NCBI GenBank assembly: GCA_963575745.1
Contig: CAUYUJ010020756.1
Span: forward strand, 47,501 to 111,500
Length of the DNA: 64,000 nt
Direction: 5' to 3'
From: Prorocentrum cordatum
Taxonomy: Eukaryota; Sar; Dinophyceae; Prorocentrales; Prorocentraceae
Positions within the stretch are counted from its first letter, which is position 1, and every line of letters begins with the position of its first letter. This document shows, in pieces, positions 52,998 to 63,264 of the stretch. Position numbers and translations under genes: made by a program. The notes below the pieces were generated by a model that was given only the letters and a program-made list of their open reading frames with translations, did not search any database and was not told where the DNA came from.

Positions 52998-54352
52998 CAC
53001 ACCACCACCACAAACCACCACAAACCACCACACCACCACCACCACCAAAGCCACCACCACCACCACCACAACCACCCCAACCCACCACCACCACCACAAC
53101 CACCACTATCACCAAAAACCACTACACCACCACCACCACCACCAAAAACGCCACCACCACCAGCACCACCACAATCCAGCACCACCCACCACCACCACCA
53201 CAAACCACCACACCATCACCACAACCATCACAACCACCGCCACCACCACCACCACCATCACCACAACCCACCACCACCACAAACCACCACACCGCCACTA
53301 CAACCACCACCACCACCACAGCCCATCACCACCACCACCTCAGAGAGGCCCCAACACCACCCACAACCACAACCCACACCACCACCACCACTACCATCAC
53401 CACCACAAACCACCACGCCATCACCACCACCATCACCACCACAACCACCGCCACCACCACCAGCATCACCACAACCACCACCACCACCACAAACCACGAC
53501 ACCACCACCACCACAACCACAACCACCACCACCCACCCCACCACCACCACCACCACCACACCTCTACCAGCAGCACTGCCACCACCACCAACACCACAGC
53601 CCACAACCATCACCCACCACCGCCACAAACCACCACGCAACCACCATCACCACAAACCACCACTACCACCACCACCATCACCTGAACCCAGCACCACCAC
53701 CACCAAACCACCACACAACCACTACCACCTCAGCTACCACCACCACCACACTAACTCACCACCACCACCACAACCCACCACCACTACCACCACCACCACA
53801 ATTTACAACAGCACCGCCACCAGCGCCACCACCACCACCACTACCAGCAGCACAACCCATCATCACCACCACCACCACCTTCATAACCCACCACCACCAC
53901 AAACAACCACACCACCACCACCACCACCACCACCAGAACCAGCCCTTCCTCCACAACCACCACAAGCACCACAACCCACCACCACTACAAACCACCACCA
54001 CATCACCACCAAACCACCACCACCACAACCACCACCACCACCACAACCACCACAACCACTACCACCACTACCACCACCACAACCACTACGACAAACCACC
54101 ACACCACCACCGTCACCACCACCACCACCTTAACCCACCACCACCACCACAACTACCACCACCACCAAAAACCACCGCACCACCACCACCACCGCCACCA
54201 CCACCACCACCACCGCAACAACCACCACCACCACCACCAACCACCATACACCACACCACCACCGCCACTTCCACCACCACCACCACCACTTCCGCCACAC
54301 CCACCACCACCACCACAGCCCACCACCACCACCACCACCACCACCACCACCT
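52998..54352 (+). repeat. 1.35-kb (CCA/CAC)n microsatellite
   Basis: Almost exclusively CCA, ACC and CAA triplets, with interspersed AAACCACCAC words. One strand is nearly free of G. It leaves His/Pro/Thr and Gly/Val/Trp frames open for up to 589 codons; these are not genes. Confidence 0.95.
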
Positions 54353-54490
54353 CCGAGAGGGCCCAACAGATGCCCAAGAGGCGCCCAGGAGGTTTCACAA
54401 ATGCCCTTCAAAGGCCCCCGAGGGCCCTCCGACGAGACCCCAAGAGGCATCCATTGGGACTCTGACAGGAAAAGCAAGGCACGGTGGCGG
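54350..54490 (+). repeat. Dispersed repeat F, copy 2 (right flank of the CCA array)
   Basis: CCGAGAGGGCCC, CCCCCGAGGGCCC, GACGAGACCCCAAGAGGCAT(CC), CTCTGAC and ACGGTGGCGG. Direct orientation relative to copy 1. Confidence 0.75.
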
Positions 54491-54741
54491 AGCATTGTCG
54501 TCGTCGTTGCCGTCATCGTCGTCCCCATCGTCCTCGTCGACGCACCCCGCCGCCGCCGCCCGCCGCCGCGGGCTTCGGCGGCGGGCCAGAAGAGGAAATC
54601 GCCGTCCCCGCCGCCGCCGCCAGCCGCCGACGACGCCGGCGCTGGCCCGAGGAGGAGGGGGAGCAGGGAGCGGGGGGGGGCTCGAACACCCCACCCCGTT
54701 ACGGACAGGACAGGGCAGATCATCCGCATACAGTCGACCAG
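54491..54741. other. Non-coding stretch, (CGTCGT) and (GCCGCC) rich
   Basis: Short GTC/GTCATC and CCGCCG runs, nothing else recognised. Confidence 0.5.
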
Positions 54742-54892
54742 GATAGTAAGGATGCGCGGTAAGGATGCAAAGGCCTTGAAACGCCATGTTGACGTTTTGC
54801 GTGCGGAGCGCAGCAGAATACCGAACGATGCCGAACACCGAAGGGACAAGGATGCAAGGGTAGCCTTGGAAAGTTGCCCCATCCTTACTATC
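54742..54892. mobile_element. Small TIR element family I, copy 1
   Basis: A 151-bp unit with ends GATAGTAAGGATG and CATCCTTACTATC (perfect 13-bp TIRs). It shares internal words (AAGGATGCAA, GGCCTTG, CCTTGGAAA) with 55350-55499. Confidence 0.65.
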
Positions 54893-55349
54893 ATGGTTGG
54901 CTTTAAGGGGGTTCAACGTCAAAACACCTACGCTGGTGCCTTGCGGGGACGGGGGGGTGAGGGGGGTTCGAGCCCCCCACCTCCAATCCAGGGGGGGGGC
55001 TGTATGGTTCCAACCCCTCCCCCCCTCCAAGCGACTGCAGAACGCGCTCTTTCTGACCTGAGAGAGCTTATGGCCCTTGCCGTGACATCCCCCAATCCAA
55101 ACACCCTCCCTTTTCAGAACGTCCCGATGGATTCCGGGTCGTGGCTCTCCATCCTGAGGGTTCCTTGGACGGCCGCGGGGCCCCGGGAGGGCCCCGCCCC
55201 ACAAGAAGGCGAACAACACCTCGGGGCCTGGTTCCCCCAAGACTTGTCCCCAGACTTTTTACGTCGGCGGCTAGGCAGAGTCACTGCGCTGGCGAGGAAC
55301 CCGTCTCCAGACAGGCGACATACTGATTTTCTCAACACGGTCAATCCGT
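54893..55349. other. Non-coding stretch between two family I elements
   Basis: 54958-54985 is a GGGGGGTTCGAGCCCCCC hairpin that looks like a tRNA T-arm, but no tRNA body surrounds it. The rest shows no gene. Confidence 0.45.
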
Positions 55350-55499
55350 ACGACAAGGACGCACGATGAGGATGCAAGGGCCTTGGGAGGCCCTGCCGAC
55401 ACCTTGCGAGCGGGCCGCGGCCAGCGAAAGCGGCCAAAGATGGGCCAAATGGGAGGGATGCGAAGATGACCTTGGAAAATGGCTCATCCTCACTATCCG
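55350..55499. mobile_element. Small TIR element family I, copy 2
   Basis: Same internal order as copy 1 (GATGCAAGGGCCTTG, CCTTGGAAA). Right end CATCCTCACTATC; the left end has decayed to GACAAGGACGC. About 600 bp downstream of copy 1, same orientation. Confidence 0.55.
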
Positions 55500-55860
55500 G
55501 GTCCTCAGGAATCCCGACCCATGTCCCGGGGCCGGATTTCCATGCGGGGTCGTTTGTGTGGGGCCCGGCGAGAGCCCCCCGATGTCGACCCCCTCCCTGA
55601 AACACTCCTGCCCTCATTACTCTGCAACGACTCACGGCGGATTTGACGGCGACGTTTTCTCGGTCTGGGCTTGCTCGGCGACTCGTCCGCGCCCCCGACG
55701 CCTGTGGCCGCCGGGGCAGCAGCCGCCCGCGCTGGCGGCGCCGCGGCGGGCGTCGCGGACAGCCTCCTGCGGGCAGGGCTGCGCTGTGCGGTCGTCCACG
55801 ACGGCGGCGACCCAAGGCGACGGCGACGATCGACGGGCGGCGCCGACGACGGCGGCATGA
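55500..55860. other. Non-coding stretch, nothing recognised
   Basis: GC-rich with GCCGCC and GGCGGC words. Both strands are open, but neither translation is convincing. Confidence 0.45.
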
Positions 55861-56055
55861 GGGGAACAGGCCATGGCATGAGCATACAACCTCGGAGGTT
55901 CGCGCAGACTCCTCGCATCGGCCTTGGACCCTTTTCCCTGGCGTGCCGGGCGCGCCCGGGGAGGCGCTGGAGGCGCCGCCAGAGTGCTCCGGCGCCGATC
56001 CGAGGAAGCCGCGCGGACGTCCCAGTTGATATGCTTCTGTCGTTGCCTGTTCCCC
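55861..56055. mobile_element. Foldback MITE family A, copy at 55.9 kb
   Basis: A 195-bp foldback. The left end GGGGAACAGGCCATGGCATG, then AGCATACAACCTCGGAGGTT, is mirrored by CCCAGTTGATATGCTTCTGT and CGTTGCCTGTTCCCC. The size is almost the same as the 48131 copy (197 bp), but the arm sequence is diverged. Confidence 0.75.
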
Positions 56056-57239
56056 GAGATGAGCACGAGGCCGCCCCATTCGGCGGCCAGCGACGTCTCG
56101 GACGCGGCGCGCCTGGAAATTCTAGATCGAACCGACGACGCCCAGCCCGCTCGGCTTCCGCAGGCAGGGCGTCACTCGCGCACGGGCACGCCCGTGGCTG
56201 GTCGTGGCTGCAACTGCACGGCAGGTTCGGGCCGTGCCGACTTCCGCGCATTGGCTTCTGACACCGCGGGCATCGTTCACTCTCGAACGATCGGCCGGGT
56301 CCGACTCGTCAGATCGCTCCACATCCACCGCTTCTGGGCCGCCAGCGGCGTTTTAGGTTGGGCGCCCGTGGCGTGGCCGCCGCCGGCCGACACGACGCGC
56401 GCCTACTACGCCGTGCTCCCCAAATCCACGACGCCCGACAATCCTCCGAGGACGCGCGGCCCGAGGCCGGAACTTCTTGCCCGCGGGCCACCCGCGGACG
56501 CGCCGGCGCGCCTGCGGGCACTCAGCAGCGCGCGCACGGAGGGACGCCAGGAGGCGGGGACACTGGCACGGGAGCTCGGCCTCGCTCGGTGCCTGCCCTA
56601 ACAGTGGCTGGGCCCCAGAACCGCCAAAAGTGGCGCGGCGGAGACCCACTCATCGTCGCATCGTGTCCTCTCTTTTCGCCGCCATCATATTGCCTCGTCT
56701 TCCTCACCCTCGCTCTGACGCGTCGTTCTAGCATCCTCCCTTTCGTCATCGTCGCCGCCGTCCTCCCCCCTCTCCGGCCGCTCTTTCCGTCCGCAACCTC
56801 CGTCCTCCTCCTCCCCCCACCGATGGAGAGACTCGCCCTGCGGGCGCACCCTCCGCCCCCCTCGTGCACGTCGGAGTCCCCTGCCTCCTTTTGCCTCTCC
56901 TGCCCTCCCCTCCCTCTGTCTTCACATCGTCTCGGCCTTCGCCCGTCTGCTTTCCCCGCTCTTCCGGGGCTCTGTCCCTCTCTGGGTCACGTCTGACGTG
57001 CCGTCGCTCTCCCCTCCAGGTCACATCCTTTTTGGCGGTGCCCAACATGTGTCCAGTGGGGCGGTGCGACGCGTAGGCGCCCCAGCCATGACCCGTTCGC
57101 ACGAGCCCATCGATCTCGGCAGTTGATTCGCACAGTGTATCGGACACAAGTGCCACCCCTTTCTACTACGAGGGCAGGGAGCCGGGTTGACTCGCCGCAG
57201 GCGTCTTCGATACCCCCAAGCGGCCCCAGAATCCAAGAG
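56056..57239. other. 1.2-kb non-coding region
   Basis: CT-rich from 56690 to 56960. Long open frames reflect GC content. A plus-strand frame over 56358-56996 turns into low-complexity Leu/Pro sequence and is not accepted as a gene. Confidence 0.5.
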
Positions 57240-58020
57240 GCCCCATCAGAGGCCCCCAACATGCTCCCAGGAGAACCCCGGGATGGCCCCTAATGCACCC
57301 TCTTCCTCTTCGGGCTCCTCGTTTGCATCCCTCTCCTCCTCCTCCTCCGCTCTTCCTCGCCCAAACGACCCCCCCAAGGATTTCCACAACTGCTGGGGAA
57401 ACGCACCGTCCAATAACTTGGCCAAGCTTTGGCCCAATGTTTGGCCACATCGGGCACGGAGTGGGCGTGCCCTCAGGTCCTTTGCCTTTTCACCAGAGCC
57501 TCGGTCATCACTCCTGAGGAGTCTCTTAGGGGCCCGGAGCCCAAATGGCCGAATCTCTCGGGGACTGTCGCTCTTGTTGCGGCGGGGCGCGTGATTCTTT
57601 CGGGCCCCAGAGGGCTCCAAGATGGACCCTGAGAGCCCCAAGACGCCCCCAAGACGGTCCAAGAGGGCACCGAGTCACCGAACGATCGTTCCAGGACGCC
57701 CAAGATGGCCCCAAGATGGCCTAAGACGCCTCCAAGACGCCTCAAGAGGCCACCAGGGTGTTTTCCAAGAAGGCCCCCAAAGGCCAAAATCGTCGATGAT
57801 CCTCAGGTTGTTGATCGATCGCGACTCTGGCATTCTCGCCTTTTCAGCTCCCCGACGCTCCCAGACAGCCCTAGAGGCTCCCAGGACCGCCCCAGAACGG
57901 CCCAAAAGGCATCCCAGGAGGGCCCCAAGAAAGCCTAATAGGCGTCCAAAACGGACCAAGAGGGCCCCAAGACGGCCCCCGAAAGGGGCCCCAAAGAGGG
58001 AGCGCGAACCTCACATTATT
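57240..58020 (+). repeat. Degenerate CCAAGAGGCCCC-type repeat field
   Basis: CCCAAGA(C/T/G)GGCC and CCAAGAGGC words recur every 12-15 bp, densest at 57600-57760 and 57880-57990. They are too diverged for a clean unit, and resemble parts of repeat F. Confidence 0.7.
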
Positions 58021-58559
58021 CGTCGTGTCCCTTCCTGCGCGTGCAGTGGGCCACAAACCTGCGCGCAGCTGGCTGGGTCCGCCCTGGGAGGCCACCGGGG
58101 CGCCCCAACCAGCGGAGCGCGAGGGCGCGGGTGGGCGGGGCAGGCTGCCGCGGCGCTTCTGCGAGGAGGCTCGGCGGCACGCGGCGAGCGTCGCGAGGGG
58201 CGATGCACGCGCGCATCCCCGGACTCTGCGGGGCCCGTTGGCGCCCACGCAGCGCGCGCAGGGTCCACCAGGCCCCCTGGTGCATGCGACGACGCACCGA
58301 CCAAGGACAGACAGACACGGGCGGACGGACGGACAAGGCAAACTCCGCACTCAGAACGGGCCAGGCGCGAGCAAAGAACTTCCCCTCCAAATCTTCAGTC
58401 TCCGCAGGAGGCTACCGGCCAGGAGCATGACTGCCGAAGGCCACGAGGCAAGGAGGCCAACAGGCTAAGAGTGGACAAAGAGTCCTACTCCTCAAATTTC
58501 ACCGCCCGCCAAACCATTCGTGCCTGGTGATTTCGGGCGCGACGAAAGTCCAAGTCCCC
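58021..58559. other. Non-coding stretch, nothing recognised
   Basis: GC-rich, with short ACAGACAGACACGGGCGG-like repeats near 58305. No gene. Confidence 0.45.
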
Positions 58560-58740
58560 CGCCCCACGAGGCCCCCCCAGGAAGCCCCAAGAGGCGCCCA
58601 GGAGTCCCCAAGAGGCCCTCAAGAGACCCCCAAGAGTCCCAGAAGACGCCCCAAGAGGCCCCCAAACGGCCCCCAAGAGGCGTCCAGAAACTGCCTCCAA
58701 GAGGCCCCCGAGAAGCCTCCCACGAGATCCCAACGAACAT
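58560..58740 (+). repeat. CCAAGAGGC-type repeat block
   Basis: About a dozen CCCAAGAGGC/CCCCAAGAG words at 12-15-bp spacing. Confidence 0.8.
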
Positions 58741-58795
58741 CCAATGGGCTTCATCCCCACGACCCAGGCGCAGTGGCGGGATGGGCCGAAGGCCA
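58690..58795 (+). repeat. Dispersed repeat F, copy 3
   Basis: CCAAGAGGCCCCCGAGAAGC, ACGAGATCCCAA, ACATCCAATGGG, GCAGTGGCGGGA and GGGCCGAAGG follow the order of the copies flanking the CCA array. Confidence 0.6.
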
Positions 58796-59199
58796 GTAAA
58801 TATTGCGCCACCTAGCTTGGAGAACCTAGCTTGCACCACACATCCCTCCTGTTGCATAGCTTGCAACACGTGAAATACACCACATACCTCACACCACATG
58901 TTTTGCCCAACATCTCTTGTTCCACATAGCGTGCACCTCATATTCTACTCATCCAGACGACAATAACTCAATGTGAGGGATCGGCGCTGGCAACCATTTC
59001 CGATACTCCCCTCATGTGGGTACAAGATGTTCGTATGCTGGCAATTTCGGTTCTCCTCCACCGTGACACTTGGCAAGTTGAGGCGTGATATAACGACACG
59101 AGCTGTCAAGTAGTGTTGCAATACTGTTCGAACGCCGCCCTCCCCAAGTAACAGCATACCGTTGCATGCATTGCCAATCCCGACGCTACGGACACTGGT
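58796..59199. other. Non-coding stretch, A/T-richer
   Basis: Repeated CTAGCTTG, GCAACACG and CACCACA words near 58810-58890. A minus-strand frame enters from 59628 but ends in non-protein-like text. Nothing recognised. Confidence 0.4.
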
Positions 59200-59810
59200 A
59201 ACCAAAAACAATGGATCCGCGCTCCCGAAACCACGCTTCCTCGCAAACAAACATGGATCCGCACACCAAACCACGATCCGCACTCCAAAGGCTGCGGCAA
59301 CCCGTAACAAAAACGATGGATCCGCGCACCCGAACTTCCGAGACGGCCGAAGCAGATCACCGAGACCGCGAAGATGGCCTGCTATGCCCCGAAGGCGGCC
59401 TGATACAGCAGTGCGACAACCCAGAATTGCCTCAAGACGGCCCAGGAGGCCGTCTTGAAAACGGGCCAGAGGGAGACGCGATGACCATAAGCAGGCCCCG
59501 ACGAAATCCAAATTATCGATTGCGCCAGGTTTTTTGTTGAAAAATGTGAGGGTCTTCGCATGTCCTGGCTTCCTGCAACTCAAGACGGCCATATATACCT
59601 CCAAGATGTCCCATAACGGCCAACACATCGCTCACTGATCCGCCAGTGCTGCCTCAAGGCGGCCCGAGATATCACCAAGAAACCATGGACCCGCGCTCCC
59701 GAAACCACGATCTCGCGCAAGCAACGACTATGGAGCCACGCCCCTATGGCCACGCTCCCAGGGAAACACATGGGTTGCGCTCCCGAACTACAAAGACGGC
59801 CGAGTCAAGC
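59200..59810 (+). repeat. Dispersed ~40-bp repeat, ATGGATCCGCGCTCCCGAAA type
   Basis: ATGGATCCGC(G/A)C(T/A)CCCGAA(A/C) units with CCACGATC or CCTCGC and AAACAAC occur four times at 59209-59335 and in diverged form at 59685-59800. The intervening part (59340-59680) has CAAGACGGCC words. Confidence 0.65.
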
Positions 59811-60335
59811 AACCACGGCTGCCAAGAGTGCCTAACATGCTTCCAAGAGGGCAAGAGGGTTGCCCCAAGGCGTCCCAAGATGGCCTCAAGACGCCGAGGA
59901 CGGGCCAGGAGGGCGACAAGAGAACCCCCAGAGGGGGCGCGAAGAGGCCAACCTCCTTGATTTCCTGAGTTTTGAACAGGGCTCGAGCTTAACAATGCTT
60001 TTCGTTTTCGTTTTGTTGTCGTTTCCCTTCGTTCTGTTTTCGATCTGCCTTTGCCGCGAAACGAAGTCCGAAGGAACACGGTCCACGAGCCCTGGGTGTT
60101 TTCAAGATTTGGGCGCCTGTGTGGCCCAGCACTTCCCAGAGAGAGCCCCAAGCTATAGCCAAAGAGGGCCCCCGGAGGAGCCCAAGACGGCCCCAAAGAG
60201 ACCCCTGTGACGGCCAAGAGGGCCGCAAATACAACACAGGAGAACCCCAAGAGGGCCAAAGAGGGCCCCAATGTGGCCTAGAAGTGGCAAAGGGACCCCC
60301 CAGTTTGCCCCACAAGGGGCCCAAGAGAGGACGGA
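59811..60335 (+). repeat. CCAAGAGGGCC-type repeat field
   Basis: The same word family as 57240-58020, in two blocks (59860-59960 and 60120-60335), separated by a T-rich stretch (59990-60060). Confidence 0.7.
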
Positions 60336-60522
60336 AGAGAAGGAGGATGACGACAAAGGTGATTCGTGGTGGACGTCGTCCTGTATGTTTATTACGGCTA
60401 TGTTGGGACCGCCTCGGGGGACGTGTTAGGCACTTCCGAGGACTGTTCTGGTCCAGCGTCGGCTCCTCTGGGTAGTTTTCGGGGTCTCTTGGGTCAGTAC
60501 TTTTTGCGCAGGACTAGAATTA

Positions 60523-60557
60523 ACCATATATATATATATATATATATATATATTACC
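60523..60557. repeat. (TA)n microsatellite
   Basis: About fifteen TA dinucleotides. Confidence 0.95.
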
Positions 60558-60949
60558 ACAGAAAGAGCGCGCCCTGTGCCTACACAAGGTAGGGACGACT
60601 CGTACGGTCACCCGAACATTGCCAGTGCAACTGACGACACGGAAGAAGGAGGTCTTGCTGCTCGCTGTCCCTTCCGACAGAAACACAGGCCTATTCTAAT
60701 CCGCTTGGGGAATCATGGCATCTTTGTGGTCGTCTTCACCCAGCAAACCTCCGACCGCAACACCTGTTCGCCCTAAATGCTTCACGTACACATTCAGATA
60801 CGAGAGTCCACTGTCCGTGCGTCCATGAATGGCTTTCAGCTCAACCGCACCAAAGGCAATCCACGATGGACTCTCGACTGCACTTTGCGATGCGACCTCT
60901 GCCCAAGACCCTGTGACGTTCACTCGTTGGAAATACATTTCCCCGCTCT

Positions 60950-60980
<31 letters not shown>

Positions 60981-60984
60981 CCCC

Positions 60985-61375
60985 TTTCTCTCTGCCTCCA
61001 ATCAACCGACCCCCTCTTCGCTCCTTCTCTCCTGGCGTGTTCCCTCTTCCTTCGAGCCTCCCCCTCCCTTCCCCCCACGCTCCCTCGTTCTCCCCCTCCT
61101 CTTCTTGCAGGGTCCACACCAATTCCAATGGCGGGCGCATGTGCAATCACGAAAAAAGGTCCGCCCGTTCAGGTTTGCCCGCCTGTCTAAGCCCACCGCC
61201 CCCCGCAAAGAGAAATAATCCCCCCAAAGGGGGTGTGATCGAAGACAAAAAGGCGGGTATCGAGGGTGTGGGAACTCGTTTTGAATGACACACGGCGAAG
61301 TAATAGCGACCCGTCTTAAACTGAGTGTTGGTGATGATGTTGTTGTTATCGTTGGCTTCGTTGGTTTGTTGTTGT

Positions 61376-61452
<77 letters not shown>

Positions 61453-61886
61453 TTGTTTTTGTTGTTGTTTTTGTTGTTGCGGTTGAATAGAAGCGGGCGC
61501 CGGGCCCTGGCGCCCCCCCCCCCCCAAACAACACCAACAAACATTCTAAGATTGTTCGCTCTTACTTGCCCGTGTGTCATCCAAAACGAATTCCGCAAAC
61601 CCTCGATACCCACCCTGTTCGTCTTCGATCACACGCCCTTTGGGGGATTCTTTCTGTTTGCGGGGGGCGGCGGGCTTAAACAGGCGGGCGAACCTGAACG
61701 CGCGGACAATCCTTCGTGGGCGTACATGTGCCCGCCATTGGAATTGGTGTGGACCCTGCAAAAACAGAGGGTGGGGGAGAACGAGGGAAAGTGGGAGGAA
61801 GGGAGGGGGAGGGGCGAAGGAAGAGGGAAACGCCAGGAGAGAAGGAGCGAACAGGGGGGCGGTTGACTAGAGGCAGAGAGAGAGAG
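60985..61886. mobile_element. 0.9-kb inverted repeat with ~320-bp arms
   Basis: Arm 60985-61302 is the inverted match of 61563-61886. Landmarks are CTGCCTCCAATCAACC / GGTTGACTAGAGGCAG, GGTCCACACCAATTCCAATG / CATTGGAATTGGTGTGGACC, TTTGCCCGCCTGT / ACAGGCGGGCGAA and GACACACGGCGAAGTAA / TTACTTGCCCGTGTGTC. The 260-bp loop contains (TTG)n and a GGCGCCGGGCCCTGGCGCC palindrome. No coding capacity. It may be a foldback transposon or a local inverted duplication. Confidence 0.85.
61358..61478 (+). repeat. (TTG)n microsatellite in the loop of the inverted repeat
   Basis: About 40 TTG/CTG triplets, nearly pure. Confidence 0.95.
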
Positions 61887-62159
61887 AGGGAGAGAGAGAG
61901 AGAGAGCAATACGTATGAGAGAGGTAGGTGGAGAGAGAGAGAGAGGGGAGAGAGGGAGAGAGAGAGAAAGAGAGAGAGAGAGAAAGAAAGAAAGCAAGAG
62001 GGAGGGAGGAGGCAGCAGAGGGTAGGGAGAAGGGAGGAGGGAGAGGAGGGAGAGGAGGGAGAGGGGATAGGGCAGAGAGACATGAGGATGAGGGAAGAGA
62101 GGAGGGAGAGAGCAGGACGAAGAAGAGAGAGGAGGAGGAAGAGGGAGGAAGAGCAGGAA
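61875..62159 (+). repeat. (GA)n-rich purine tract
   Basis: GAGAGAG and GGAGGA repeats over about 285 bp, almost without pyrimidines. It is mirrored by the (TC)n at 60950-60985, just outside the inverted repeat. Confidence 0.9.
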
Positions 62160-62824
62160 GGTAAGAGCGTGAACGTTCGAAGAAGTCCTAGGCGAAAGCG
62201 CCGCTCCTGAAGAAAGTCTCGGGCGGGAGCCCACGACGGGCGGGCGATCCCCTGACGGGCGGGTCGGGCGGGTGGGACATTCAAGCGGGACGCCTGCGTA
62301 TGGCGAGAGCGCGATTCCTAAGTAAATTGTGGCGGCGTCCTTGGCGCAGCGTGATTCCTGAGCGTCGAAAGTGTGATTCCTGAATACATTGTATGGAAAT
62401 CGCAGGCGAGAGCGCAATTCCTTGATATAATGTGAAAGGGTTATCTGATGGGAGCGGGGGTCTTGATTGAATTGCGAGGAAATCTTGACTCTATTGTCAG
62501 GGTGTCTCAAGCGGGAGCGCCGTTCCTGAGTATATTGAGGAGAAGTCTCAGATGGAAGCGGGGGTCCTGACTAACGTGCGAGGAAGTCACAGGCGGGAGC
62601 ACCGATCCTAAGTACATTGTAAAGAAATCTCAGACGGGAGCGGGGGTCCTGAGTATATTTGGAGGAAGTCTAAAGCGGGAGCCGCTGTTGTTGTTGTAAT
62701 CCAGGGGGCCAGGTACACAGTTTGAGCACAAATACTTCCCCTGTCAAAAAAACAGAGTGCGAGCTTCGAGGGGCACACTTTGATGGTGCAAAAACAGCAT
62801 GCACCGTTGAAGGGGGATCAACAA
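62160..62824 (-). mobile_element. Composite repeat C, copy 3 (inverted): head plus long 41-bp tail
   Basis: On the minus strand the head (62824-62684) begins TTGTTGATCC and ends ACAACAACAGCGGCTCCCGC, as in the copies at 8102 and 9181. The tail (62684-62160) carries about a dozen units, the best of exactly 41 bp; on the plus strand one is GGGAGCGGGGGTCCTGAGTA followed by TATTTGGAGGAAGTCTAAAGC. Units decay away from the head. Confidence 0.75.
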
Positions 62825-63192
62825 TAATCATTCTTCAGAAGTGAGAAGTCAACGCAACAAGCAGAATTCTCACCACAAATTCCCTGTTCAGCGACGCACC
62901 CAGGGACAATGAATGACCGTTCGGCCCCCTCACTCTGATAATTTGTCAAAATTATGCGCCTGCGGCAGTTTCCTTCAGAGCCTCGCAGACTGCCGACGTC
63001 CCCGCCGCCCCTTCACTCTTGTCGCATCTGCGGGGTGCTACGTACTATTCTGCTCCACCCGTTCTTGGCACGCCCATCGCTCCGTGCGCAAGACGGCGCA
63101 CGCCTGCAGGCGGCCTGGATGTATACCTGCGGGGTGGAACTGTCACACCATCGGCGTCCGTTGTCCAGCCAGACAACGTGGTCCGTCGGTAC
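62825..63192. other. Non-coding stretch, nothing recognised
   Basis: No repeat or gene identified. Confidence 0.5.
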
Positions 63193-63264
63193 GGGGCCAC
63201 ACGTGAACCCTACCCCTACCCCCCACGATTTCTGAGGGGGAGGGTGGGGTTCACATGTGGCCCC
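63193..63264. repeat. Hairpin, ~30-bp arms
   Basis: GGGGCCACACGTGAACCCTA pairs with TGGGGTTCACATGTGGCCCC, and the inner CCCCTACCCCC pairs with GGGGGAGGG. The loop is about 12 nt. Confidence 0.8.

Noticed and set aside
52658-54746. Two frames of 491 and 589 codons, His/Pro/Thr-rich
   Set aside because: They are readings of the CCA microsatellite.
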